Notes: generated by a model not told the origin, from the sequence alone. Positions 16,683 through 26,120 are shown, numbered from the stretch's first letter. The stretch: 43,402 nt of DNA from Candidatus Bathyarchaeota archaeon (GCA_022865625.1 JALHTB010000109.1:1-43402), one strand, 5' to 3'. Made by a program: numbers and translations.

Positions 16683-18515
16683 CTAGGCGAGACCTAGAGA
16701 CTTCAGTTTCTCTTGGGTTGGTACTCCTTGTTCGTCCCATCCACGCATCTTGTAGTAGTTGTCAAGCATTCTGTTTACATCAAATGTCTGTCCTTTCGAG
16801 TTGCCGTCGGGCATTGGTTCCAAGAATCGATCTGGGAGGTTGTCATCCATACGAGTGTATCCTTCTCTGATGTTGAAGAGCCTCTCAAGGTTCACTATCC
16901 GTTCACCGACTCTTACCATGTCCGCGTAGCTTCGCTTCATCCCAGTTGCCTCACGCATCAGTCTCTCAACCACTTCGGGGCTGAATCCGAAGTCTAGGCA
17001 GAAGTCACAGAACACGGCCGAGTCGATGGGTGCTGCCGTCGAATCCTGGAAGTCGATTACCCACTTCACCTTGCTTGGATCCTCTGCGAATCTGTCCACC
17101 TGCTGGGGCATCCCGAAGAGTTCGACTGCGATGGTCCATCCATCATTGTGGTCTGCACCCCGAGATGCCGTCGCATAGTTCAAGCCTATGCCCTTGGCGC
17201 CTCTTGGATCGTAGCCAGGCATCTCGAGACCCTTGACGTGCATAGCATACTTCCAAGCATTGCCGCCCAGTCTCTCGGCAGCGATCTTGACGCCTTCTGC
17301 TAGGATGTCTCCTACGCTTTCTCTGTGTGCTATCTTTTCCATAAGCCACATTAGCGCATCTTCGCTTCCGAAGTTGAGCTTCATTCCGCCTGTCTGCTTG
17401 TCAGTTATGATTCCTCTCTCGTAGCACTCCATTGCAAAGGAAGCGACGACGCCAGCTGAGATCGTGTCCATGCCGTACTTGTCACAGAGCAGGTTTGCGT
17501 GTGCTATCGCCTCAAATGATGATACTCCGCAGTTCGAGCCGAGAGCGAAGATGTTCTCATGTTCAGGTCTGTCTGTCCTAACGCCGGCGTGCTTTCCTTC
17601 CTTAACGTCGACCCACTTTGAGCAGAGCACTCGGCATCCCCAACAGTGGACGAACCCCTTGACGGGGTAGTGACTGTTGATGTAGTCAGAATCGATACTC
17701 TTTCCACTCTCGAAGTAGCCGGTCTGGAAGTTTCTAGTAGGCATCAGACCCATCTCATTCACCACAGAGACGGATCCAGTAGTCCCAGCTTGATTGAAGA
17801 TCTTCACAACTTCGTTGCTGTCAACTATCTTTCCTATCCAGTCGAGCGTTTCTTTCCAAGTGTTCTTGTCGACGTGTGTCTCGACTCGCCCTGAGCCGGA
17901 TACGGCGAAGGCTTTGAGGTTCTTCGAACCCATCACTGCTCCTGGACCGCATCGTGCCCCCGCTGCGTGTTGATCGCTCATAATTGAGGCGAATCGGACC
18001 GACTTCTCGCCCGCTGGGCCAATGGAAGCCACTCTCGCCTTCGAGCCGACTTCTTTCCTGACAAGTTCCTCGGTCTCGTGTGTCGTCTTGCCCCAAATGT
18101 GTCCGGCATCCTTCAGGTCCAGTTTGCCGTCCTCGAGGTAGGCGTAAACTCTCTTCTTCGATGCGCCCTCGAATACTACTCCGTCATATCCAGCGAACTT
18201 GATGTTCGGGCCAAAATGCCCTCCACAGTAGCTGACTGAGATTGTGCGCGTCAGCGGAGACTTCATGCCGACAGTATACTTGCCGGTCAGCGGAACTCCG
18301 GTGCCCGCCAGCGGGCCTGTCATGAAAATCAGCTTGTTCTCAGGTCCAAGCGGATCAGCCCTAGGGGCAAGTTCATCATGCAGAATCTTCGCGATGAAGC
18401 CCCTTCCGCCGATCCATTTCTCGGCGAAGTCATTCTCGATCTTTGTCTCAGAAGTCTTTCCACGACTTAGGTCAACGCGTAGGATCCTGCCAACATACCC
18501 TTTGTAGTCAACCAA
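16683..18515 (-). CDS. aor: aldehyde:ferredoxin oxidoreductase (tungsten), copy 1
   Basis: 610 residues from TTG 18515. The start is supported by the conserved opening GYVGRILRVDLSRG at residues 6-19. The [4Fe-4S] ligands are Cys291, Cys294 and Cys298 (HCWGCRVLC), with the distal ligand most likely Cys503 in DSAVFCDFC. Tungstopterin contacts such as GPAGE (167-171), RCGPGAVMGSKNLKA (188-202) and DPRGAKG (436-442) are intact. The enzyme oxidises aldehydes to acids and reduces ferredoxin, in the cytoplasm. It is divergent from a second AOR across 138 bases. Full length for the family. Confidence 0.94.
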   Translation of the reverse strand: MVDYKGYVGRILRVDLSRGKTSETKIENDFAEKWIGGRGFIAKILHDELAPRADPLGPENKLIFMTGPLAGTGVPLTGKYTVGMKSPLTRTISVSYCGGHFGPNIKFAGYDGVVFEGASKKRVYAYLEDGKLDLKDAGHIWGKTTHETEELVRKEVGSKARVASIGPAGEKSVRFASIMSDQHAAGARCGPGAVMGSKNLKAFAVSGSGRVETHVDKNTWKETLDWIGKIVDSNEVVKIFNQAGTTGSVSVVNEMGLMPTRNFQTGYFESGKSIDSDYINSHYPVKGFVHCWGCRVLCSKWVDVKEGKHAGVRTDRPEHENIFALGSNCGVSSFEAIAHANLLCDKYGMDTISAGVVASFAMECYERGIITDKQTGGMKLNFGSEDALMWLMEKIAHRESVGDILAEGVKIAAERLGGNAWKYAMHVKGLEMPGYDPRGAKGIGLNYATASRGADHNDGWTIAVELFGMPQQVDRFAEDPSKVKWVIDFQDSTAAPIDSAVFCDFCLDFGFSPEVVERLMREATGMKRSYADMVRVGERIVNLERLFNIREGYTRMDDNLPDRFLEPMPDGNSKGQTFDVNRMLDNYYKMRGWDEQGVPTQEKLKSLGLA

Positions 18516-18653
18516 AGTCCAATCAGCTCGACTGCTCTTGCGCAGCTAGGGCACGCAGAGAAGCCTTAATGCTTTCGTAGTGAGTTTGATCGATCAGGAC
18601 TGACGGAAACTCGCGAACCATTGAGACTAACTAGTAGTAATTAGCGGCGTGGC

Positions 18654-20594
18654 TTGTCTCGAAGCAACGTCGAAACCATTAAACACAATACGCGTGTAAG
18701 TCCCGATATCCTTGCAGGGAAGATCCAAACCTTGGAGTTCGGAGGATACTCAGGCAACATTCTGAGGATCGACCTTTCTACACAGACTGCTCGGAATGAG
18801 CCACTGAAGAAACATGACGTGGAGAGATTCGTCGGAGGAAGAGGACTTGGATGCTACTACCTCTTCAAGGAAGTCGACCACAGAGTCGGACCACTCAGCC
18901 CAGCCAACAAGCTCTTCCTCACCACCGGACCACTGACAGGTACATTTGTTCCCACCTCAACGAGATTCGTCGTTATAACCAAGTCTCCACTGACAGGAAT
19001 CTACTGTTTCTCGGTTTCCAGTGGCGAATTCGGACCCATGATGAAGCGGGCAGGATGCGACATGATCATCCTGGAGGGAAAGGCCGCAAAGCCGACCTAC
19101 CTCATAATCGACGACGGCAGCGCGCACTTCCAGGACGCGGCGTCTCTGTGGGGTCTGCCCACATTTGAGACATCGAGAGTGCTTCGCGAATCTCACGGCT
19201 ACGCCTTCAGCACGATCCAGATAGGACCGGCCGGCGAGCGAATGGTGAACCTTTCCGCGATCATAACAGACGATCGAAGAGCTGCCGCGAGGTGTGGCGT
19301 TGGTGCGGTCATGGGTTCGAAGAACCTGAAGGCCATCATGATCAAAGGCAGCGGAGATGTCCCAATAGCAAATCGCGCCGCATATGACAAGGTCCTGCGT
19401 GAAGCATTCTCAGCAATCGCTGCTCAACGTGGTCCATGGAAGGACTTCCCATCGACCGGAACTCAATCCGGAGTCATAAAGAACCAAGGTTGGGGTATCC
19501 TTCCAACCAATAACTGGCGTGACAGTGTCTTCGAGCAAGCGGCAGAGATTAGCTACCCGAAACTGCGAGAAAAGCTTGTGCTTAAGGACAAAGGTTGTCC
19601 ACGCTGCCCTGTTTGCTGCACAAAACTGACTTTGGTCCAAGAAGGCCCGTATGCTGGCGCTAGCACGGACGGCCCCGAATACGAAACCATCTACGCATTC
19701 GGCAGCGCCTGTGGCGTAGGCAAACCCGAACCTATTGTCGCAGCCGACATGATGTGTGATGACTTTGGTCTGGACACAATGTCGACTGGATTGTCAATTG
19801 CTTGGGCGATGGAGAACTTCGAACGAGGCATATTCACCACAAAAGACACAGACGGACTTGATCTTCGATTCGGCAACGATGAAGCAATGGTCCAAACAAT
19901 CCGAAGAATCGCGTACAAAGAAGGTAAACTGGGCACCCTTCTCGGAAAGGGCGTGAGAGAAGCTGCCGAGGAGGTCGGGCGAGGTTCAGAGAAATATGCC
20001 ATGCACGTGAAGGGCTTGGAGCTCGGTGGATACGATCCGCGTGGCTCAAGGGGACAAGCTCTCGTCCTTGCCTGCGGCCCACGAGGCGGATGCCACCACG
20101 CATATGGGGTCGCAGCTTTGGTCGAAATGCCGTCTGGGACAGGGCTCCAGACTGCGGGAAAGGGCAATCTAGTGCGAGACCTAGCGCGTGGCAGAATCCT
20201 CTTCGATTCAGCGCCTATTTGCGCGTTTGTTGGAATGCGTATAGTGCCCCCAATGCTCGGCCAGCTCGTCGAAGCAGCAATCGGCATCGATATGCCAACC
20301 AGCAAATGGCTTGAAGTCGCCGACAGGATCGCAACACTAGAGCGGGCCTATAATGCGAGGGAGGGGCTGACGCGCGAGCATGACACACTGCCAGGGAGAT
20401 TACTCGAAGACCCGGTTAGATCGGGCCCGAATAAGGAACAGGTTGTTTCGAGAAAGGAACTGGAATCGATGAAGAACGACTTCTATCAGTCGATGGGTTG
20501 GGAAATCAAAACAGGGCTTCCGAGTGCGGAGAGGCTACGCTCGCTCCAGCTCGAAGAGGTGGCTGAAGACCTGCAGAAAGCCGGAAAACTGTAG
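18654..20594 (+). CDS. aldehyde:ferredoxin oxidoreductase family protein, copy 2
   Basis: 646 residues from TTG 18654. About 28 extra residues precede the conserved FGGYSGNILRIDLSTQ, so TTG 18732 is a plausible shorter start. Cluster ligands are Cys315, Cys318 and Cys322 in CPRCPVCC (an extra Cys321 lies next to the third), with a distal cysteine in DSAPICAF. GPAGE, RCGVGAVMGSKNLKA and DPRGSRG are conserved. The copy differs clearly from its divergent neighbour in the cluster loop and N-terminus, so the two are old paralogues probably using different aldehydes. The intergenic 18516-18653 must hold both promoters. Confidence 0.92.
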   Translation: MSRSNVETIKHNTRVSPDILAGKIQTLEFGGYSGNILRIDLSTQTARNEPLKKHDVERFVGGRGLGCYYLFKEVDHRVGPLSPANKLFLTTGPLTGTFVPTSTRFVVITKSPLTGIYCFSVSSGEFGPMMKRAGCDMIILEGKAAKPTYLIIDDGSAHFQDAASLWGLPTFETSRVLRESHGYAFSTIQIGPAGERMVNLSAIITDDRRAAARCGVGAVMGSKNLKAIMIKGSGDVPIANRAAYDKVLREAFSAIAAQRGPWKDFPSTGTQSGVIKNQGWGILPTNNWRDSVFEQAAEISYPKLREKLVLKDKGCPRCPVCCTKLTLVQEGPYAGASTDGPEYETIYAFGSACGVGKPEPIVAADMMCDDFGLDTMSTGLSIAWAMENFERGIFTTKDTDGLDLRFGNDEAMVQTIRRIAYKEGKLGTLLGKGVREAAEEVGRGSEKYAMHVKGLELGGYDPRGSRGQALVLACGPRGGCHHAYGVAALVEMPSGTGLQTAGKGNLVRDLARGRILFDSAPICAFVGMRIVPPMLGQLVEAAIGIDMPTSKWLEVADRIATLERAYNAREGLTREHDTLPGRLLEDPVRSGPNKEQVVSRKELESMKNDFYQSMGWEIKTGLPSAERLRSLQLEEVAEDLQKAGKL

Positions 20595-20654
20595 GTTCGC
20601 TATCCTTTCGATTTCGCTTAGTGAACGTGCAGATCCAGTGGTCGGAAAGCAACC

Positions 20655-21593
20655 CTACTTTTCTCTCACCAGTTTCATGAGATGCTCGTCGCGTTTCCTG
20701 ATGACTTCCGGAAGAGAGCGTTTGCTCCAATCATAGAAGCCCTTGCCGGATTTGGCGCCGGTTTCGCCCCGCGCGACTTTCTCCTTCAGCAATGCGTGAG
20801 GCTCCTTCGACGCGTCCAGATCCTTGAACAGATTACTGGAGACGGCCAGTGCCAAGTCGAGCCCTGACAGATCGGCGAGCTCGAGCACACCAAGTATCGG
20901 AAGGCGGGTCCCTAGTGCTTCCTGTATGATTGTGTCCACGTCTTCAGCACTCGCGACGCCTTTTTCCACTAGTGAGATGGCTTCTCGAAGCATTGTGTAG
21001 AGGATCCTAATCCCAACTTGGCCTGGGACATCCTTGGAAACGACCACCGGCCTCTTACCGACCTTGGTGAGAACTTCCTTGACTACTCGAACGGTTTGGT
21101 CCGATGTTCTTTCGCCCCGTATGACCTCAACAGCCCTCATCAGGAGGGGCGGGTTCCAGAAATGAGTCCCAACAACTCTCTCCGGCGTCTTCGTGAACGA
21201 CGCAATTTGGGTTATGGGAAGACCAGACGTGTTGCTTGCGAGTATTGCGTGTGGTGGCGTCAACTTGTCCAGGTCTGAGAAAACCTGACGCTTGGCGTCC
21301 ATCTTCTCGACAACAGCTTCAACGACCAGATCCGCATTCGCGGCCGCCTCCTTCACGTCGACTGTGGTTTTGATCCTGCGCGAGGCTTCGTCGCATTGAT
21401 TTCGAGTCATCACGCCGCCTTCGATGCAGCAATCGAACTCTTTCTCGATCTGTGCTTGAGCATTCGATAGGAACTCTTGCTTGACATCCATCAGCGTAAC
21501 GCTGTATCCGTAACGAGCAAATACCGCCCCGATTCCGTGGCCCATAAGGCCGGCGCCTATGATTGACACGGTCCTCACGTCTTCGGTCTTCAT
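20655..21593 (-). CDS. 3-hydroxyacyl-CoA dehydrogenase
   Basis: 312 residues from ATG 21593. The NAD-binding motif IIGAGLMGHGIG is at 11-22, the SNTSGLPI segment at 120-127, and the catalytic histidine in THFWNPP at His144. The C-terminal dimerisation domain ends with KSGKGFYDW, typical of the family. It oxidises (S)-3-hydroxyacyl-CoA to 3-oxoacyl-CoA with NAD. Single-domain, without the crotonase fusion seen in some archaea; the partial crotonase-family gene at the window's left edge could be a functional partner. It is convergent with AOR copy 2. Confidence 0.93.
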   Translation of the reverse strand: MKTEDVRTVSIIGAGLMGHGIGAVFARYGYSVTLMDVKQEFLSNAQAQIEKEFDCCIEGGVMTRNQCDEASRRIKTTVDVKEAAANADLVVEAVVEKMDAKRQVFSDLDKLTPPHAILASNTSGLPITQIASFTKTPERVVGTHFWNPPLLMRAVEVIRGERTSDQTVRVVKEVLTKVGKRPVVVSKDVPGQVGIRILYTMLREAISLVEKGVASAEDVDTIIQEALGTRLPILGVLELADLSGLDLALAVSSNLFKDLDASKEPHALLKEKVARGETGAKSGKGFYDWSKRSLPEVIRKRDEHLMKLVREK

Positions 21594-21799
21594 TTTTGAT
21601 CAGCGTCCCCTGTGGAGATGCAGGTGGCAATAAGCGTTAGCAGACACTTCGTGGTCGGCCTATTCATCAGTGTCTCTTGCCCGCTCACTTTGTACGCAGT
21701 GACAGCACGGACTTATCTGGAAGCTTACAGAACTCAGCCAACCCTAGGCATCTTCGAGTTTGACACTCGCCGAGCAGAATCAGCGGAGCGCAGAACCTG

Positions 21800-22297
21800 A
21801 GAAAGCCATAGAAGCGATACAGCGAAAGGCTCTAGAGCTGGGGTGAGTTCAACCAAACTCATCAGAACCGGAGACATTTCTGTTGAGCACTGGGTGAGGC
21901 AGAAGCGTCAGTACGGCTGTCACAGGTTCGCGAAACGCTTCACCTGCCCTCCATATTCGCCTACTCCGGAAGAGACTAGCAGGAGACTCCAAGGATACAG
22001 ACAAGCGCTGTTGATCGAATTTGCCGATGTGCAGGAGGGAAAGAGACCGAAGGTGCATGAGATCATGTTTGAGCTCGAAAGGGAGGCTTTCCTGAGCGGA
22101 CTCTACAAGGCCTTTGCTTATGCGGCTGGACCATGTAGGATCTGCGGCAGTTGCGTGGCAGAGGAGATCGACAGCCCGAACGAGTATAGCAAGAAGCAGT
22201 GCAAATACCCCGAAAAAGGGAGGCCGGCTATGCTATTAGAGTGATTAGAGACGCGGAAGATCGGTTCACGCTTTTCTGTCTCCTATTGGTTGAGTAA
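21800..22297 (+). pseudogene. decayed DUF2284 metal-binding protein gene (at least two frameshifts)
   Basis: The longest open part is 21843-22244 (133 residues, GTG start), with CPPYSPTPEET and GPCRICGSC typical of DUF2284, a cysteine-rich, presumed metal-binding family. Three signs of decay are visible. Bases 21800-21842 in another frame read EKAIEAIQRKALELG, which looks like the missing N-terminus; one inserted base at the GGG near 21841 would join the frames. After RPAM the frame stops at 22244, but a shifted frame at 22232-22297 reads AIRVIRDAEDRFTLF...LLVE*, resembling the normal C-terminus, with some residues lost between. The first cysteine of the usual KCxxGC is Arg (KRQYGC). Alternatively it is a shortened functional protein. 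Confidence 0.6.
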
Positions 22298-22444
22298 TGC
22301 TCGACGACATCGATTCTTGTTGATTCAAGCAAACCAGTGCAGAAATCACTACTTGCAAGCTGGTCACCTAGAACGGCTGTCAGGAGTTTTCTGTGTGTGT
22401 CGGTTACTTGTGCACTCGAATCGATGCCAAGATCGGTAGACCAG

Positions 22445-22453
22445 CATAATAAT
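22445..22453 (+). promoter_or_regulatory. TATA-like element of the lpd-lipB operon
   Basis: CATAATAAT lies about 55 bases before GTG 22503. It places transcription start after the TTG at 22461, which supports the downstream start chosen for lpd. Confidence 0.4.
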
Positions 22454-22502
22454 TAGGAACTTGTGGGACCGTTTGACAGCTTCCGCACTAGAAGGGGTAT
22501 CT

Positions 22503-23897
22503 GTGGAAAGTCAAGTCGAGAACCTCGTGATTGGGGGCGGCCCCGGTGGATACGTTGCCGCAATAAGGCTCGGGCAACTAGGCCGACAAACAATGGTCGT
22601 CGAGAAAGAGGCACTTGGTGGCGTCTGCCTGAACGTAGGATGCATTCCATCCAAAGCAATAGTACGCGCGGCCAGATTGATGAAGCAGATTCAGAAAGGC
22701 CAGGATTTCGGAATCGAGGCTCCTCAACCCAAGGTGAACCTTCAGAAACTCCAAGCGTGGAAGAAGAGCGTCATTGACAAACTCATCTCAGGAGTCGCAT
22801 ACCTCTGCAGAGGTAACCATGTGGAAGTCATCCAAGGAGAAGCCACGTTCCTGGGCCCTCACCAAGTCCAGATCAGAACCAAAGACGGAACGCGGATCCT
22901 CACCGCACAGAACATAATAGTCGCAACTGGCTCGCGTCCTGTCGAGATCCCTGGATTCAAGTTTGACGGAGATTTCATCATCACAGCGACGGAGGCGCTT
23001 GCATTCACCGAGGCGCCCCGCAGCTTTGTCATTGTTGGAGGCGGCGTGAGCGGACTGGAACTTGGAATGTCATACGCACAATTCGGTAGCAAGGTCACAG
23101 TCATCGAGATGCTCGACCAGCTCCTGCCAGGCGTCGACATCGAACTCGTCAGAGTCGTAGAGCGCACTCTGAAGAAGATGGGCGTGGACACACATCTGAA
23201 GGCTCGTGCCAAATGGGCCAAGGACGGAAAGGTTGCGGCTCAGCTCTCTGATGGAAAAGAGACCGAGATTCCAGCAGACAAAGTGATGGTTGTGGTTGGC
23301 AGGCGTCCGAATTCCGACCAAATCGGACTTGAGACCACAGGCGTGAAGACGAACCAAGCAGGATTCATTGAAGTCAACAAGCAGATGCAAACCAACGTTC
23401 CCGGAATATACGCAATCGGCGATGTCACAGGGCCACCCCTGCTCGCTCACAAAGCATCAAAGGAAGGAATCGTCGCAGCCGAAGTGATATCAGGCCAAGC
23501 GAGCGCAGCCGACTTCAAAGCGATGCCGAGCGCCATCTGGACAGACCCCGAAATTGCAACCGTCGGCCTCACCGAAGCAGAAGCAAAGAAACAAGGATAC
23601 GATCCAATCGTCGGGAAATTCCCGTTTACAGCTCTTGGCCGAGCCATGATAGCCGGCGAGACGGAAGGGTTCGTCAAAGTCGTCGCAGACAAAGAGAGCG
23701 AACAGATACTCGGCATACACATGGTAGGTGCGGACGTGTCGGATCTGATCAGCGAGGCCGCGCTCGCAATCGAGATGGGGGCAACCCTCGACGATCTGGC
23801 GTTGACTGTTCACCCTCACCCGACGCTTCCTGAAAGCCTCATGGAGGCAACCGAAGCAGCCAAGGGCAAGGCAATCCACATACTGAAACCACCATGA
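22503..23897 (+). CDS. lpd: dihydrolipoamide dehydrogenase
   Basis: 464 residues from GTG 22503, chosen because GAAGGGG lies 5 bases upstream; a TTG at 22461 would add 14 residues. FAD-binding GGGPGGYVAA is at 11-20, the redox disulfide GGVCLNVGCIPSK has Cys42 and Cys47, an NAD-binding GGGVSGLELG lies mid-protein, and the C-terminal HPHPTLPESLMEA carries the catalytic His-Glu pair. It reoxidises dihydrolipoyl groups of 2-oxoacid dehydrogenases or the glycine cleavage H protein. No E1, E2 or H-protein gene is in this window. The gene overlaps lipB by four bases, tying it to lipoylation. Confidence 0.95.
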   Translation: MESQVENLVIGGGPGGYVAAIRLGQLGRQTMVVEKEALGGVCLNVGCIPSKAIVRAARLMKQIQKGQDFGIEAPQPKVNLQKLQAWKKSVIDKLISGVAYLCRGNHVEVIQGEATFLGPHQVQIRTKDGTRILTAQNIIVATGSRPVEIPGFKFDGDFIITATEALAFTEAPRSFVIVGGGVSGLELGMSYAQFGSKVTVIEMLDQLLPGVDIELVRVVERTLKKMGVDTHLKARAKWAKDGKVAAQLSDGKETEIPADKVMVVVGRRPNSDQIGLETTGVKTNQAGFIEVNKQMQTNVPGIYAIGDVTGPPLLAHKASKEGIVAAEVISGQASAADFKAMPSAIWTDPEIATVGLTEAEAKKQGYDPIVGKFPFTALGRAMIAGETEGFVKVVADKESEQILGIHMVGADVSDLISEAALAIEMGATLDDLALTVHPHPTLPESLMEATEAAKGKAIHILKPP

Positions 23898-24562
23898 GCA
23901 AGACACTGCTCGTTGACCTGCAGACACGAGACTACAAAGAGACGTTAGAATTACAGCACAGACTCGTGGAACTGCGAGCAGAAGCGCGGCTGCCAGATGT
24001 CTTGCTGCTGGTGGAACATCCACATGTCGTAACCATGGGCAAATCAGCGAAAACCGAGAACATCCTATCCAGGACACTTCCAGTCTACGAGATCGAGCGC
24101 GGTGGAGATGTCACGTATCATGGATACGGTCAGCTGGTTGGATACCCGATTTTGGACTTATCCTCACGGGGCAAGGACATCAGAACATATCTGAGAAATC
24201 TGGAGAAGATACTCATCGAGACACTAGCTCGTTTTGGACTCACAGCACAGAGGATACAGGGCCGGACAGGCGTGTGGGTAGGAGAGAAGAAGATAGCATC
24301 GATTGGCGTTGCCGTTCGCAGTTGGATAACATTCCACGGTTTCGCGCTGAATGTTTCAACCGATCTCTCATACTTTGCCAAGATCAATCCTTGTGGTTAC
24401 CACAGCTCGATAATGACCTCAATGAAAGAACAGCTGGGAAAGGAAGTCTCAATCGCAGATGTCAAAGGGTCTCTCACACCTATCTTCGGAAAGATCTTCG
24501 ACACTGAGCTTGAGATAACCAGCGAAGAAGCACTCAGAAACCTGCTGAAACCCAACTGTTGA
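23894..24562 (+). CDS. lipB: lipoyl(octanoyl) transferase
   Basis: 222 residues from ATG 23894, overlapping the lpd stop (ATGA). It moves octanoyl from acyl carrier protein, or another donor in archaea, onto the target lysine for LipA. The signature ERGGDVTYHGYGQLVGYP spans 68-85. The catalytic Cys167 lies in INPCGY and Lys133 in GEKKIASIG, so the acyl-transfer dyad is complete. Length is normal. With the fused lipA at 971-2350, the window encodes a full endogenous lipoylation route plus the enzyme that reoxidises the product cofactor. Confidence 0.95.
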   Translation: MSKTLLVDLQTRDYKETLELQHRLVELRAEARLPDVLLLVEHPHVVTMGKSAKTENILSRTLPVYEIERGGDVTYHGYGQLVGYPILDLSSRGKDIRTYLRNLEKILIETLARFGLTAQRIQGRTGVWVGEKKIASIGVAVRSWITFHGFALNVSTDLSYFAKINPCGYHSSIMTSMKEQLGKEVSIADVKGSLTPIFGKIFDTELEITSEEALRNLLKPNC

Positions 24563-24577
24563 AAGGACTTGGCGCGA

Positions 24578-25630
24578 CTAGTCTTGGCAAGCCCCTAGAC
24601 ACGAGCGCGATGGTGTTATCGCGGGCACGCCAATCTCTTGACTTTTGAAGAATGGTTCACGCACTTGTACTGCTCGTTTGAATATTTCGCCGATCTCCTC
24701 GTCCGATGCGCCAGCTCTCATCCTAGTCAGAAAGCCCACGTGATTGTCGTCGCGAAGTAGACACGGCTTGAACTTGCCATCATATGTGATTCGGATTCGG
24801 TTGTTCTTCATACAGAATTCTGAGTTGTGCATTGGACGCACAACTTCAACTGTGACCCCGTTTGGCAGGACATACCTTGGGCGGTTATGCAGTCCTCTCC
24901 TGTAGACCGCTATTGCTTGGGTCTTCAAGCGCTCTTCGATTGGAGCTAAGTCACAGTGGTACTTCGAGTAGAACATTGGATCCGTGACAACGAGTTCTAT
25001 CAGTTGAAGAACTACCTCTCCATTTCCACCCGTCCTGTGAGCGAAGTCAATCATCTCGTCAATCTCATCGTCGTTGACATTCTTCAACAGCGTCATGTTC
25101 AGCTTCACCGGCAGAAGCTTAGCCTGAATCGCCGCACTCACCGCGCTCCGTGCTTCATCATAGCCGTCCACGCCTACTATGAAGCGAAAACGGTCTCTGC
25201 GTAGGCTGTGAAGGCTGACGTTCACTCTTGACAAGCCTGCGTCATGCAGTTGCTCGGCAAGCTTCGAGAGAAGCGTGCCGTTAGTGGTCATAGAGATCTC
25301 TCGAAGATCCAAAGCCCTGAGTTTCCTCACGATCTCAATTATGTCTCGGCGAAGCATAGGCTCGCCCCCCGTCAGCTTCACGGCGTCGACGCCGAAGCGA
25401 GACAAGATGCGGACTGTGCGCTGTATCTCATCAGCCGTCATCGATTCTGGTGATGACGATTTGATGCCTTCCATGTGACAATGAATACATCTGAAGTTGC
25501 AGCTAGAGCTCGAGTTCAGCGAGATGCGAGCATTAGTGACTGGCCTTCCGAACCTGTCCAAGAGGACGGAGTGCCCACTGACTCTATCACCTTTGATGTC
25601 GCAGAGAGGGAGGGGCTTTTTGGAGCTCAA
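24578..25630 (-). CDS. moaA: MoaA-like radical SAM enzyme (GTP 3',8-cyclase family)
   Basis: 350 residues from TTG 25630; family homology begins at LLDRFGRPVTNARISL (23-38), and a TATA-like TTAAAT about 35 bases upstream fits this start. The SAM cluster is Cys44, Cys48 and Cys51 (CNFRCIHC), and KLTGGEPMLRRD at 85-96 is typical of MoaA. In the C-terminal cluster the family usually has FCxxCNR; here it reads EFCMKNNR (Cys273, Asn276) with Cys290 in KPCLL, so one of three ligands is replaced. The C-terminal double glycine of MoaA is also absent (ends GACQD). It probably makes the molybdopterin precursor needed by the Mo/W enzymes in this window, but a different radical SAM function is possible. 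Confidence 0.75.
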   Translation of the reverse strand: MSSKKPLPLCDIKGDRVSGHSVLLDRFGRPVTNARISLNSSSSCNFRCIHCHMEGIKSSSPESMTADEIQRTVRILSRFGVDAVKLTGGEPMLRRDIIEIVRKLRALDLREISMTTNGTLLSKLAEQLHDAGLSRVNVSLHSLRRDRFRFIVGVDGYDEARSAVSAAIQAKLLPVKLNMTLLKNVNDDEIDEMIDFAHRTGGNGEVVLQLIELVVTDPMFYSKYHCDLAPIEERLKTQAIAVYRRGLHNRPRYVLPNGVTVEVVRPMHNSEFCMKNNRIRITYDGKFKPCLLRDDNHVGFLTRMRAGASDEEIGEIFKRAVQVREPFFKSQEIGVPAITPSRSCLGACQD

Positions 25631-25726
25631 AGCTGTGGCGTTACACCGCCTGCATGCCCAATTTAAGGAATGCCAAATACAGAAATGTGACTCAAAATCG
25701 TGAATAGACTTCCGTGAGTATCGCTA

Positions 25727-25735
25727 TTCTTATAG
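25727..25735 (+). promoter_or_regulatory. TATA-like element upstream of alba
   Basis: TTCTTATAG lies about 80 bases before GTG 25812, in the non-coding gap after the moaA-like gene. A second AT-rich spot (CTATAA, 25805-25810) is too close to the start to be its TATA box. Confidence 0.35.
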
Positions 25736-25811
25736 GGTCAGGGGAAAAGTAGACGAGGCCATACCTTCACCAAGCAAGGGATAGCCTACATCCAACACCT
25801 CTGTCTATAAC

Positions 25812-26096
25812 GTGACCCGGATCATGGAACAAGCAAACCTAGTTCGCGTCGGCAAGAAGCCCATCATGAATTATGTCGTCGCATGCGTGACTCTCTTCAA
25901 CTCCGGCGCCGACGAGGTTATGGTCCGCGCTCGAGGGCAAGCCATAACGAAGGCCGTGGACGCTGTCCTCATGCTCAGGAACTCCTTCAGCAAAGACGTT
26001 GAGATTGACGACATAACCATAGGGTCAGAAGAAGTCACGCGGCTAGACGGATCCCGAGGAAGCATTTCGACGATAGAGATCCTGCTCGTGAAATAG
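25812..26096 (+). CDS. albA: Alba DNA/RNA-binding chromatin protein
   Basis: 94 residues from GTG 25812; ATG 25824 (residue 5) is the likelier alternative by codon. The Alba signature VRVGKKPIMNYVVACV (11-26) includes the lysine pair Lys15-Lys16 that contacts DNA and is acetylated in Sulfolobus Alba. ARGQAITKAVDAV follows as the second conserved helix. Alba dimers coat DNA and structured RNA in archaea. Single gene with its own upstream TATA-like element and a strong hairpin terminator 25 bases past the stop. Confidence 0.95.
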   Translation: MTRIMEQANLVRVGKKPIMNYVVACVTLFNSGADEVMVRARGQAITKAVDAVLMLRNSFSKDVEIDDITIGSEEVTRLDGSRGSISTIEILLVK

Positions 26097-26120
26097 AGAG
26101 ATCGTATCGGCAAGGTCTAG

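Noticed and set aside
18516..18653. Possible small gene between the two AOR genes
   Set aside because: No convincing frame; the stretch is better explained as two divergent promoters.
21612..21800. Rightward 62-residue frame before the DUF2284 remnant
   Set aside because: No family resemblance and no ribosome-binding site; the readable DUF2284 N-terminus is in another frame.
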